8,847 nt of DNA from an uncultured Clostridium sp. (GTDB taxonomy: Bacteria > Bacillota_A > Clostridia > Lachnospirales > Lachnospiraceae). The notes under the pieces were generated by a model, which saw only the letters and a program-made list of their open reading frames with translations, made no database searches and had not been told where the DNA came from. Below, in pieces: positions 1 to 6,048 of the stretch. The number at the start of each line of letters is the position of its first letter. Positions within the stretch are counted from its first letter, which is position 1. The translations under genes were made by a program, and so were the position numbers. The stretch is taken from contig CAMWKN010000035.1 of NCBI GenBank assembly GCA_947174825.1, positions 1-8,847 of the forward strand, read 5' to 3'.

Positions 1-143
1 ATGAATGGTAATCTGGTTTTATATTTTTTTGCCAGTCTCTCTGCAACAGTTACAAAAAGTTGACACTCTGTTTCACAACTAAACAGAATGCCATCCCATT
101 CCATAGAATAACATTGATTTTCTTCATCATATAGAAAAGCCAT
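1..143 (-). CDS. Hypothetical small protein, partial (C-terminus beyond the window)
   Basis: An open frame begins with ATG at 143-141 and stays open to the window edge, giving 47 codons (MAFLYDEENQCYSMEWDG... to ...KYKTRLPF). A G-rich run (GGGGG, 149-153 on the forward strand as CCCCC-like bases) lies a few bases upstream as a possible ribosome binding site. The start is 34 bases after the stop of the next minus-strand gene, so the two are probably co-transcribed. The visible part is rich in acidic and aromatic residues (WDG, CETECQLF) and shows no signal peptide or membrane segment, suggesting a soluble cytoplasmic protein. I do not recognise the family. Together with its small acidic neighbour it could belong to a string of immunity-like proteins, but this is a guess. 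The alternative frame starting five bases upstream stops after about 32 codons. Confidence 0.5.
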   Translation of the reverse strand, partial: MAFLYDEENQCYSMEWDGILFSCETECQLFVTVAERLAKKYKTRLPF

Positions 144-177
144 TCCATCCCCCGTTTCTTATACAATCCGAAATATA

Positions 178-513
178 TTATTTTGGAAAAACCAAAGTAC
201 AATTTTCCAGATCTTCTGCCTCATTTTCTGAAATATAAATTTCCGCTGACATAGACAAATCATTCCCTTTGAATTTCTCCTCTTGAAACAGTTTTATAAT
301 AAGCGGCAAATTTTTCTCTGTCGATTCCGTTTCTAACCAAATTCCCATGAGAGGAGAATACTGCCGTCCGCCCTCTATATCAATATAATCATAGCCGTTA
401 TCCTGTATCGCACCATTAGAAACTTCTGCAATGCGATCCGGAATACAATAGCGCAAATCCAGATCGGGATTTTCCAGTTTCGCTGGGTCCAACACAATAA
501 TAATTGTCTGCAT
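178..513 (-). CDS. Hypothetical acidic 111-residue protein, immunity-like
   Basis: The start is placed at ATG 513-511 (MQTIIIVLDPAKLENPDLD...) because GGAGG at 525-521 sits 7 bases upstream. A longer reading from 558 would begin without a visible ribosome binding site and add 15 residues. The protein ends with TAA at 180-178. It opens with a hydrophobic beta-strand-like stretch (TIIIVLDP), then has acidic and polar sequence with conspicuous YDYIDIEGG and a final ENCTLVFPK. No signal peptide, transmembrane segment or catalytic motif is seen, so it is probably a cytoplasmic alpha/beta protein. The family is not recognised. Small acidic proteins of this kind, often duplicated next to one another, are common as immunity proteins of contact-dependent or polymorphic toxins in Firmicutes, but no toxin gene is visible here. 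It is transcribed away from the MATE gene. Confidence 0.65.
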   Translation of the reverse strand: MQTIIIVLDPAKLENPDLDLRYCIPDRIAEVSNGAIQDNGYDYIDIEGGRQYSPLMGIWLETESTEKNLPLIIKLFQEEKFKGNDLSMSAEIYISENEAEDLENCTLVFPK

Positions 514-571
514 ATAGATACCTCCCTGCATAGTCAAGTCTTTTCCTTGATAAATCAATTTTTATTTTATC

Positions 572-580
572 ATTTTAGCA
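572..580 (-). promoter_or_regulatory. Candidate extended -10 promoter for the small minus-strand genes
   Basis: On the minus strand TGCTAAAAT reads as an extended -10 element (TGN plus TAAAAT) about 60 bases upstream of the ATG at 513. No good -35 is found at 17 bases, which is tolerated with an extended -10. A second similar element, TGATAAAAT, lies at 564-572, so the exact start site cannot be decided. The 514-664 gap must hold promoters for both divergent genes. Confidence 0.3.
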
Positions 581-621
581 TAGGTTTCTATATTATTCCA
601 ACAAAAAACGCTCAAATATGT

Positions 622-627
622 TATGAT
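622..627 (+). promoter_or_regulatory. Possible -10 element for the MATE gene
   Basis: TATGAT lies 38 bases before the ATG at 665 and matches the sigma-A -10 consensus at five of six positions. No convincing -35 is found at 16-18 bases upstream, so this is only a weak prediction. A second candidate, TAAAAT at 643-648, would give a very short leader. Confidence 0.2.
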
Positions 628-664
628 ATGAAATAGAGTTTGTAAAATAGAAAGAAGGAAAAAT

Positions 665-2020
665 ATGAACGCAAATGAAAAGAATAAAAGACGCATGTTT
701 AGTAATCAGGATCTGCTCCGACTGCTGGTACCCCTAATTATAGAGCAATTATTGGCTGTGGCGGTGGGACTGGCAGACTCTATTATGGTATCCCAGGTTG
801 GAGAGGCAGCCGTTTCCGGAGTTTCCCTGGTGGATAATATCAATATTTTGTTGATTGGTATTTTTTCAGCATTAGCCACTGGTGGTGCCGTAGTGGTAGG
901 ACAATATATCGGTCATAGAGATCTTGATAAAGCACGGCAAGCAGGAGAACAATTACTGGTTTTTGTGGCAATCCTCTCTATGGCAATCATGTTTATTGTC
1001 TATCTGGGAAAATGGTTTATCCTAAAAGTAGTTTTTGGACAAATCACAACAGAGGTTATGCACCACGCAAATGTTTATCTGCTCATTGTGACCCTATCCA
1101 TTCCTTTGCTGGCAATATACAACAGTGGCGCTGCTCTGTTTCGGGTACAGGGCAATTCCGCAATTTCTATGAAAATATCCGCATTGATGAATGTGATAAA
1201 CATTGTCGGTAACGCTATTTTGATTTTCGGCTTACACTGCGGTGTAGAGGGAGTAGCGATTCCAACTGTCATATCCAGAGGAGTAGCTGCCATCGTTGTC
1301 ATTGTATTGCTGAGAAATCCTTCTCTGACCGTACATATCAGCAAACCTTTTTCTTACCATTTTCAGTGGAATATGATAAAACGTATCTTGCACATAGGTA
1401 TCCCAAACGGCGTGGAAAACAGCATGTTTCAGTTAGGTAAATTGGTTTTGCTCAGTATGATTTCTACTTTAGGAACAACAGCCATTACTGCCAATGCAGT
1501 CTCTAATTCCGTCGCCGCTTTTGGAATTCTGCCGGGTCAGGCAATCGGTCTGGGCATGATAACAGTAATCAGCCAGTGCGTAGGAGCCGGGGATTATAAA
1601 CAGGTGAAATATTACACCAAAAAACTAATGTTTTGTGCCTATCTTGCAATGATTGTGGTAAATGTTCTGATTATTGCAGCTTTTCCTGTACTCTTCCAAA
1701 TCTATCATTTATCGGCTAGAACGGTGAAAGTGACCAGACAAATTTTAATCCTACATGGAGTCTGTGCCTGCGCAATCTGGCCGCTATCCTTTACTTTTCC
1801 AAACACGCTGCGGGCTGCAAATGATGTAAAATATACCATGGTGGTCAGTATGTTGTCTATGTGGATCTGCCGTATTATGTTTGCTTTCTTCTTTGCCAAG
1901 AGATTAGGGTATGGTGTTTTGGGCGTCTGGCTGGCAATGATATTGGACTGGTGTGTCCGGAGTGTATTTTTCATTGGCAGATATCTAAGTGGGAAATGGA
2001 TCCGATCGGTAAAATTTTGA
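665..2020 (+). CDS. MATE-family multidrug/cation efflux transporter
   Basis: The 451-residue product has the length and hydropathy of a 12-helix MATE exporter, which in this family pumps cationic drugs, dyes or metabolites out of the cell using a Na+ or H+ gradient. The N-terminal region carries typical family sequence: LLRLLVPLIIEQLLAVAVGLAD (about 17-38), a DSIMVSQVG stretch, and GGAVVVGQYIGHRDLDKARQ around 73-92. The second half repeats the pattern with a GIPNGVENSMFQLGKLVL segment near 245-262 and a QAIGLGMITVISQCVGAGD segment near 292-310, as expected from the duplicated six-helix bundles. ATG 665 is preceded by AGAAGGAA at 653-660. The gene stands alone, diverging from the small genes and converging on the ABC operon, so the substrate cannot be inferred from context. 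No obvious rho-independent terminator follows its TGA. Confidence 0.93.
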   Translation: MNANEKNKRRMFSNQDLLRLLVPLIIEQLLAVAVGLADSIMVSQVGEAAVSGVSLVDNINILLIGIFSALATGGAVVVGQYIGHRDLDKARQAGEQLLVFVAILSMAIMFIVYLGKWFILKVVFGQITTEVMHHANVYLLIVTLSIPLLAIYNSGAALFRVQGNSAISMKISALMNVINIVGNAILIFGLHCGVEGVAIPTVISRGVAAIVVIVLLRNPSLTVHISKPFSYHFQWNMIKRILHIGIPNGVENSMFQLGKLVLLSMISTLGTTAITANAVSNSVAAFGILPGQAIGLGMITVISQCVGAGDYKQVKYYTKKLMFCAYLAMIVVNVLIIAAFPVLFQIYHLSARTVKVTRQILILHGVCACAIWPLSFTFPNTLRAANDVKYTMVVSMLSMWICRIMFAFFFAKRLGYGVLGVWLAMILDWCVRSVFFIGRYLSGKWIRSVKF

Positions 2021-2041
2021 TGCGGTGTAACACACAAGGCA

Positions 2042-2056
2042 GACTATATAATAGTC
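2042..2056. repeat. Short perfect inverted repeat between convergent genes
   Basis: GACTAT and ATAGTC flank a three-base ATA centre, giving a 6-base AT-rich stem. It lies in the 34-base gap between the stop of the MATE gene and the restored end of the ABC ATPase gene. It lacks a GC-rich stem and a T-tract on either strand, so it is a poor terminator. It also overlaps the orphan start codon on the minus strand. Confidence 0.4.
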
Positions 2057-2058
2057 AT
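2044..2058 (-). pseudogene. Orphan translation start: remnant of a lost gene after the ABC ATPase
   Basis: On the minus strand an ATG at 2058-2056 overlaps the TGA of the restored ATPase frame (ATGA overlap) and is preceded by GGGAGG at 2069-2064 with 5 bases of spacing. This is the same coupling arrangement used between the other genes of the operon. The frame, however, reads only Met-Thr-Ile-Ile before TAG at 2046-2044, and the MATE gene starts 24 bases further on. The simplest reading is that a downstream gene, probably another transporter subunit, was removed by a rearrangement with a junction near 2021-2055. A chance ATGA cannot be excluded. Confidence 0.35.
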
Positions 2059-2135
2059 ACAATCCTCCCATCCTCAATCCGTATCACCCTGCCACACCGT
2101 TCTGCCACCCTGGCATCATGGGTTACGATAATGAT
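2055..2135 (-). pseudogene. Out-of-frame C-terminal tail of the ABC ATPase
   Basis: Reading the minus strand from 2135 gives IIIVTHDARVAERCGRVIRI followed by EDGRIV and a TGA at 2057-2055. This is exactly the segment expected after the D-loop in LolD/MacB-type ATPases, including the H-loop histidine in VTHD. It lies in a different phase from the upstream frame, with one spare base (2136) after codon Ser195. Related proteins usually have a few residues such as GKT or GIT between LNE and IIIVTHD, so loss of about 8 bases (or 2 or 5) would explain the break. Confidence 0.8.
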
Positions 2136-2721
2136 CACTTTCATTTAACTGTTCAAATACCTGCATGATTTCATCCGATGTCCCCGAATCCAGTGCTCCC
2201 GTTGGTTCATCCGCCAGAATGAAAGACGGATTATTGATAATAGCCCTTGCGATCGCCACACGCTGTTTCTGCCCGCCCGATAAGTTTTTCACTTTCGTAT
2301 CTGCATACTCTCGCATCTTCACCTGCTGCAGCGCATCCAAAACCAAATCCCTCCTGCTCCTTCTGTCCTTCCGCTTTCCCCGACCTTCAAAATCCAGGGG
2401 AAGCGCCACATTTTCCCGAACACTGAAGTCCTCTACCAGAGCAAAATCCTGCATGACAATGCCGATCCTCTCATTTCTGATAATGGCGAGCTGCCGTTCT
2501 GTCAATCCTCCCACATCAGTCCCATCAATCAGATACCTTCCCTCTTCAAAACAGTCAATGCAGCCCATGATATGCAGCAGGGTAGATTTGCCTGCACCCG
2601 AAGTTCCCATCACTGCCACCATCTCTCCCGCTTCGATGCTTAACGTGACTCCATGCAGTGCTTCAAAGGCATTTCCTTTCCCCCGGTTATAAATCTTCGT
2701 CACTTGTTCTAATCCGATCAT
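2116..2721 (-). CDS. ABC transporter ATP-binding protein (LolD/MacB type), frameshifted before the H-loop
   Basis: This is the cytoplasmic ATP-hydrolysing subunit that should power the FtsX-like permeases encoded upstream. The 201-residue reading has Walker A GTSGAGKST (39-47), Q-loop Gln91 in VMQDF, signature LSGGQ (147-151), Walker B FILADEP (167-173) and D-loop ALDS (176-179). It then ends abnormally in NESDHYRNP. The switch histidine of the H-loop and the last 20 or so residues lie in another frame, ending at 2055; the repaired protein would be about 222-224 residues, normal for this family. The H-loop histidine is needed for ATP hydrolysis in most ABC ATPases, so the truncated form is probably inactive. 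ATG 2721-2719 overlaps the TGA of the upstream gene, and GGAGG lies 7 bases before it, showing translational coupling. A sequencing error is the main alternative. Confidence 0.88.
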   Translation of the reverse strand: MIGLEQVTKIYNRGKGNAFEALHGVTLSIEAGEMVAVMGTSGAGKSTLLHIMGCIDCFEEGRYLIDGTDVGGLTERQLAIIRNERIGIVMQDFALVEDFSVRENVALPLDFEGRGKRKDRRSRRDLVLDALQQVKMREYADTKVKNLSGGQKQRVAIARAIINNPSFILADEPTGALDSGTSDEIMQVFEQLNESDHYRNP

Positions 2722-3821
2722 CTGTATTCCTCCAGTGCTTTTGCCAGTTCATTAAATACATAATATTCCAACTTGATCTCTTTCTTTTCCTCTGTCGGCT
2801 GTAAGGGTTTTACCGGAAAGCGGTCGCTTGCCGATTCATCAAAAGCAAAATCTGTCGTCCTGACCGTCAGAATATGCCCCCTGACCTCACAGCTCATCCG
2901 CCGTTCTGTTCCGTCATAATCAAAGAAAAACTCTACTTTCTGTGTCGATCCGTCTGTTTCTGCCGCATTCGGGACATCCAGGCATTTGTATTCTAAGGTA
3001 TCCATGTCCGCAAAAAAAGTACTTCCATACTTTTCTTTTCCTGTCCTGCTCAAGGTTGCCCCAGTGAAATATTGATAAAACTCCCGCATCTCTTCCCGTA
3101 CAGAGATTTCCCGACTACTGTCGCCGGAATCAATTCGGATCTTTGTCATATGCTGGTACATATCCCTGTTGAACGTATAATTCATAAAACCGGACAGAAA
3201 CTCATCATAATTCACATAGTCCCTGCAATTCTCATAATCATCCACCCAGTCCAAATCCGCAAATACCATAGGGGTATATTCGTATTCTGTGGGCTCTTCC
3301 GCACAGTCATAGCCATCCGAGATTTCAAAGGGTGCGGCCAGATAATACATCTTTCCCCGGATTTTTACCGGGAGCACAATGCGGTACTCCCCCACTTCCA
3401 GACAGCCGCCGTCCTGCAGAAAATCAACGAAAGGTGTTGCAAAGCCAATCCCTGCATATTTTCCCATCTCACGATCTGTAGCACTTTCGATGGACTCATC
3501 CCATTCTAAACTATGGTCCGTATCGGTATCGCCGCCACAATACAAGGTCTTCCAGCGTCCTTCTCCTGCACTCTTCTGCAGATAATAGCTATCCAGCGTC
3601 ACCAGTTTATACTGATCTAATGGAAAATAGATCCGGAGATCCATCCGTCTGCTGTTTACATAATCAATCTTAATCTTAATATCCTCCGGCTGGTTCACCT
3701 GCACCTTTGCCAGAGGGTCCGCAGACTGCCTCCGCAAAAAGAAAAACAATGTCAGCCCCAATGCAGCCGCCAGCAGGACAGCTATGCCAATCCATACTAT
3801 CTGTTTTGTTTTTTTCTCCAT
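2718..3821 (-). CDS. Single-pass membrane protein of unknown function in the ABC operon
   Basis: The start is set at ATG 3821-3819 (MEKKTKQIVWIG...) because GGAGGGG lies 5 bases upstream; a TTG 39 bases earlier has no such support. The 367-residue protein has a Lys-rich N-terminus, one hydrophobic segment at about 8-28, then RRQS and a large polar domain that should face outside. There is no lipobox Cys, so the segment is an anchor and not a lipoprotein signal. Residues about 70-168, with WKTLY and VGEYRIVLPV followed by YYLAAPFEIS, look like a beta-sandwich; the GEYRI pattern recalls bacterial Ig-like domains, but this is a tentative resemblance. The remaining part is acidic and beta-rich with no catalytic motif. 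Its place between permease and ATPase genes, with an overlapping stop and start, suggests an accessory or substrate-contacting subunit of the transporter. Confidence 0.82.
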   Translation of the reverse strand: MEKKTKQIVWIGIAVLLAAALGLTLFFFLRRQSADPLAKVQVNQPEDIKIKIDYVNSRRMDLRIYFPLDQYKLVTLDSYYLQKSAGEGRWKTLYCGGDTDTDHSLEWDESIESATDREMGKYAGIGFATPFVDFLQDGGCLEVGEYRIVLPVKIRGKMYYLAAPFEISDGYDCAEEPTEYEYTPMVFADLDWVDDYENCRDYVNYDEFLSGFMNYTFNRDMYQHMTKIRIDSGDSSREISVREEMREFYQYFTGATLSRTGKEKYGSTFFADMDTLEYKCLDVPNAAETDGSTQKVEFFFDYDGTERRMSCEVRGHILTVRTTDFAFDESASDRFPVKPLQPTEEKKEIKLEYYVFNELAKALEEYR

Positions 3822-3905
3822 AACAACCCCTCCATTCCGCGTCCGGATAATCAAAACCAATATCCATCCGCTCCAATATATACATGCCAGTCACGTTTTC
3901 ATTTC

Positions 3906-4982
3906 TCACATCCGTATACACTCCATAATGCCCCGCCTGCCTTTGACAAGCTGCAGGACCAATGTTCCTATCATGGCATATAAAAAGGCAAGCAACAGGC
4001 TGATAAGCAGAATCCCGAAACGGAAAAATCCCGCCTGCACCGCAAACACTGCCGCTGCCAGCACCATACACAAAAGCACTGTCAGCAGCTTTCTGAAATA
4101 AGCTGCCCGTATCTGTCCCCAGCGTCCGCCGAATAAAGAAACAATCCCATATTTCCGAATAACCGCCCTGCTGTTGATGACTGTGGTGGTTACCAGCCCC
4201 ATCAGTGAAACAAAGAAAAGCAGGAGGCAGAACGGGACATACTCCATCACCTTGTAATAGCACTCCCGATATGTCACCTGTTGCATCTCTGCAAATGTCG
4301 CTGTGACACCTTCTTTCTGCAGGATCTGTTCTGCCCGTTTCATTTCATCCGGTGGTGTGTCTTTCCCAAAATAGGCAATGACGCTTGTCTGGTCATTATA
4401 TTCCGGTTCACTGCCCCCGGAGCAGATTATCGTCCGATAGCCGGGCTGAAACAGACCTGTCTTCAAATCACTCAGGGCACAGTCGTTTCCATTGCCGTAA
4501 GAACTGCTAATATCCAAAAATGCGTCCTCTGCAGAAATAAGCCCTGTAATGATGTATTTCGTACTGCCGATTTCAATCTCTTCCCCCACTTCCGCATCCC
4601 TCTGCGCATTATCCACCATAACACAAGGAACCCTGTTCCCTTTTCTCTCTCCAAACCATTCCCCTTCTATAGGAACAGCAGAAAACAGACGGCTACTGAG
4701 GGCATCATAGCGAATCACCATATCTTTATCTCCGACGGCTTCCATATTTGTATAGCTCCAGCCCCTAAAACCGGATAGTGCCTCTACTTCCTTTTTCACT
4801 GCATGGAAAGAACCATTAGAAAAATTATCCAAAAAGGAAGAATAGTAAATGCCATTGTATGGAAAATGTACAATCTGTTCATAGTCTTTCATGTTGTCCA
4901 ACCATAAATCGGATATGAAATACAACCCCGCCATTACCAATGCCATTTCCAGGACAAACAGAATTTTCCCAATCCGCAGCAT
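3906..4982 (-). CDS. FtsX/MacB-like ABC transporter permease, second of two
   Basis: The product has 358 residues from ATG 4982-4980. This start follows the upstream TGA (4986-4984) by one base and lies behind a GGAGGGGG run, so translation is probably coupled; the alternative ATG at 5003 has no ribosome binding site and would overlap more. Topology is that of a single FtsX-like unit: helix 1 at about 6-25, a 220-residue extracytoplasmic domain, then helices at about 248-269, 298-318 and 322-344. The cytoplasmic loop SRAVIRKYGIVSLFGGRWGQ (271-290) matches the short charged coupling segment that contacts the ATPase in this superfamily. The extracytoplasmic part shows a MacB-like EVGEEIEIG...YIITGLI stretch (131-149). 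It should pair with the other permease in the membrane. The 84-base gap after its TGA breaks the otherwise tight spacing of the operon. Confidence 0.85.
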   Translation of the reverse strand: MLRIGKILFVLEMALVMAGLYFISDLWLDNMKDYEQIVHFPYNGIYYSSFLDNFSNGSFHAVKKEVEALSGFRGWSYTNMEAVGDKDMVIRYDALSSRLFSAVPIEGEWFGERKGNRVPCVMVDNAQRDAEVGEEIEIGSTKYIITGLISAEDAFLDISSSYGNGNDCALSDLKTGLFQPGYRTIICSGGSEPEYNDQTSVIAYFGKDTPPDEMKRAEQILQKEGVTATFAEMQQVTYRECYYKVMEYVPFCLLLFFVSLMGLVTTTVINSRAVIRKYGIVSLFGGRWGQIRAAYFRKLLTVLLCMVLAAAVFAVQAGFFRFGILLISLLLAFLYAMIGTLVLQLVKGRRGIMECIRM

Positions 4983-4983
4983 A

Positions 4984-6036
4984 TCAGTCCACCCCCTCCA
5001 CATAAAGCGCCTTCACCGACCTTCGGTAAATCTGCCAAAAACTGAAAAACAAAACCAGTAGGGAAAGCGCTCCGCAGATTCCGCCCGCCAAAAATATATA
5101 AAAGGCACCCGGGGGCTGCTTCAAACTGAGCACATGCATCCGGTACATTCCGGCATATCCGGCATAGTAGCAGAGCACTGCCGGAAGAAAACCTGCCAGA
5201 AACAGCAGCAGAATTTCCACCAGAGATAACAGATATAACTGCCCGGAACGGCAGCCACATATACGGTAGACCATGATTCGCCTCTTCTGTTCCTGCATGA
5301 CAAACTGATAGATTAGGGCGATATTAAATACACTGATCAGTACAGCTGCGGCAAACAGATATGTCTTCTGTCGCTCCAATGCAATGAGACGACCGGATAC
5401 ATTGATGCTACAGTCATATTCCGAAAGGATTTCCTGCATCTTCCGCCGGAATCCCTGATAATCATTCCCGCTCATGCAGCCACAGTCCATCATAATTTGC
5501 CTGACAGGCATTTTTTCGGCAGCCACCGTTGTAACCGGAATCTCGCTGTTGCCGGCATCCCACTGCCTTACCTGATACCATTTTCCTTCAATCTGTACCT
5601 GCTTTTCCTCCCGGTGGGAACAAACAATTTTTTCCTTTGCCTCATATTCTTCCTGGGTAAAGGTATTCCCTTCCTCCTGAAAAGAATATTTAGAACAAAA
5701 GAACCATGGCTTAACGGATGTTTCGCCCATCACAAACTTTTCCATTTCCTCAGCCACATTTTCCTCAAACGCCAGTTCCAGCGTAATATAGGCATCCCCC
5801 TCGATTCCATCCCGGTACTGCCCAAATACCCTGCATATCCCTTCCCACTGTTCTTCCGTAAAGGGCACTGCCTGCCCCTCTCTCGTCGAAAAATACAGTG
5901 CGGACTGGACAAAACGATGATTCCTGACACTTTCCCCATAAAACAATAACAGACTGTAAAAACTGACAAAAAGCACAAACAGCAGAATGCATAATTTATA
6001 CTTCATACAGCGAAAAGAAAGCCATATATATTTCAT
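4984..6036 (-). CDS. FtsX/MacB-like ABC transporter permease, first of two
   Basis: ATG 6036-6034 follows GGAGG by 6 bases and starts 12 bases after the stop of the MerR-type gene. The 350-residue protein has a helix at about 14-33, an extracytoplasmic domain of some 190 residues, and three more helices at about 225-247, 266-290 and 310-334. The loop after helix 2, QEQKRRIMVYRICGCRSGQL (248-267), corresponds to the conserved charged motif of FtsX-like permeases that couples to the ATPase. The outer domain contains several Cys (positions 114, 139, 185, 187, 209), which may form disulfides. Sequence similarity to the second permease is low apart from topology, so the pair looks like a heterodimer. 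In this superfamily many members do not move substrate through the membrane but transmit force or remove compounds from the envelope; the substrate here is unknown. Confidence 0.85.
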   Translation of the reverse strand: MKYIWLSFRCMKYKLCILLFVLFVSFYSLLLFYGESVRNHRFVQSALYFSTREGQAVPFTEEQWEGICRVFGQYRDGIEGDAYITLELAFEENVAEEMEKFVMGETSVKPWFFCSKYSFQEEGNTFTQEEYEAKEKIVCSHREEKQVQIEGKWYQVRQWDAGNSEIPVTTVAAEKMPVRQIMMDCGCMSGNDYQGFRRKMQEILSEYDCSINVSGRLIALERQKTYLFAAAVLISVFNIALIYQFVMQEQKRRIMVYRICGCRSGQLYLLSLVEILLLFLAGFLPAVLCYYAGYAGMYRMHVLSLKQPPGAFYIFLAGGICGALSLLVLFFSFWQIYRRSVKALYVEGVD

Positions 6037-6048
6037 ATCCAGCCTCCT

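Noticed and set aside
2042..2056. Inverted repeat as a bidirectional terminator for the convergent genes
   Set aside because: The stem has only six mostly A-T pairs and there is no T-tract on either side.
2165..2692. 175-codon plus-strand open frame
   Set aside because: It lies wholly antisense to the ABC ATPase, whose Walker A, signature and Walker B motifs are clear; it has Ser/Pro-rich low-information sequence and no ribosome binding site.
2718..3860. Longer form of the anchored membrane protein starting at TTG 3860
   Set aside because: No ribosome binding site precedes it, while GGAGGGG is placed correctly for the ATG at 3821.
3676..4263. 195-codon minus-strand frame across the gap between the second permease and the anchored protein
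   Set aside because: It is a shifted frame of both genes, rich in Cys and Gly as shadows usually are, and the real genes have membrane segments and good ribosome binding sites.
4281..4778. 165-codon plus-strand frame
   Set aside because: Antisense to the second permease, with Cys/His/Phe-rich composition typical of an opposite-strand shadow.
5497..5949. 150-codon plus-strand frame
   Set aside because: Antisense to the outer domain of the first permease, no ribosome binding site and no recognisable domain.
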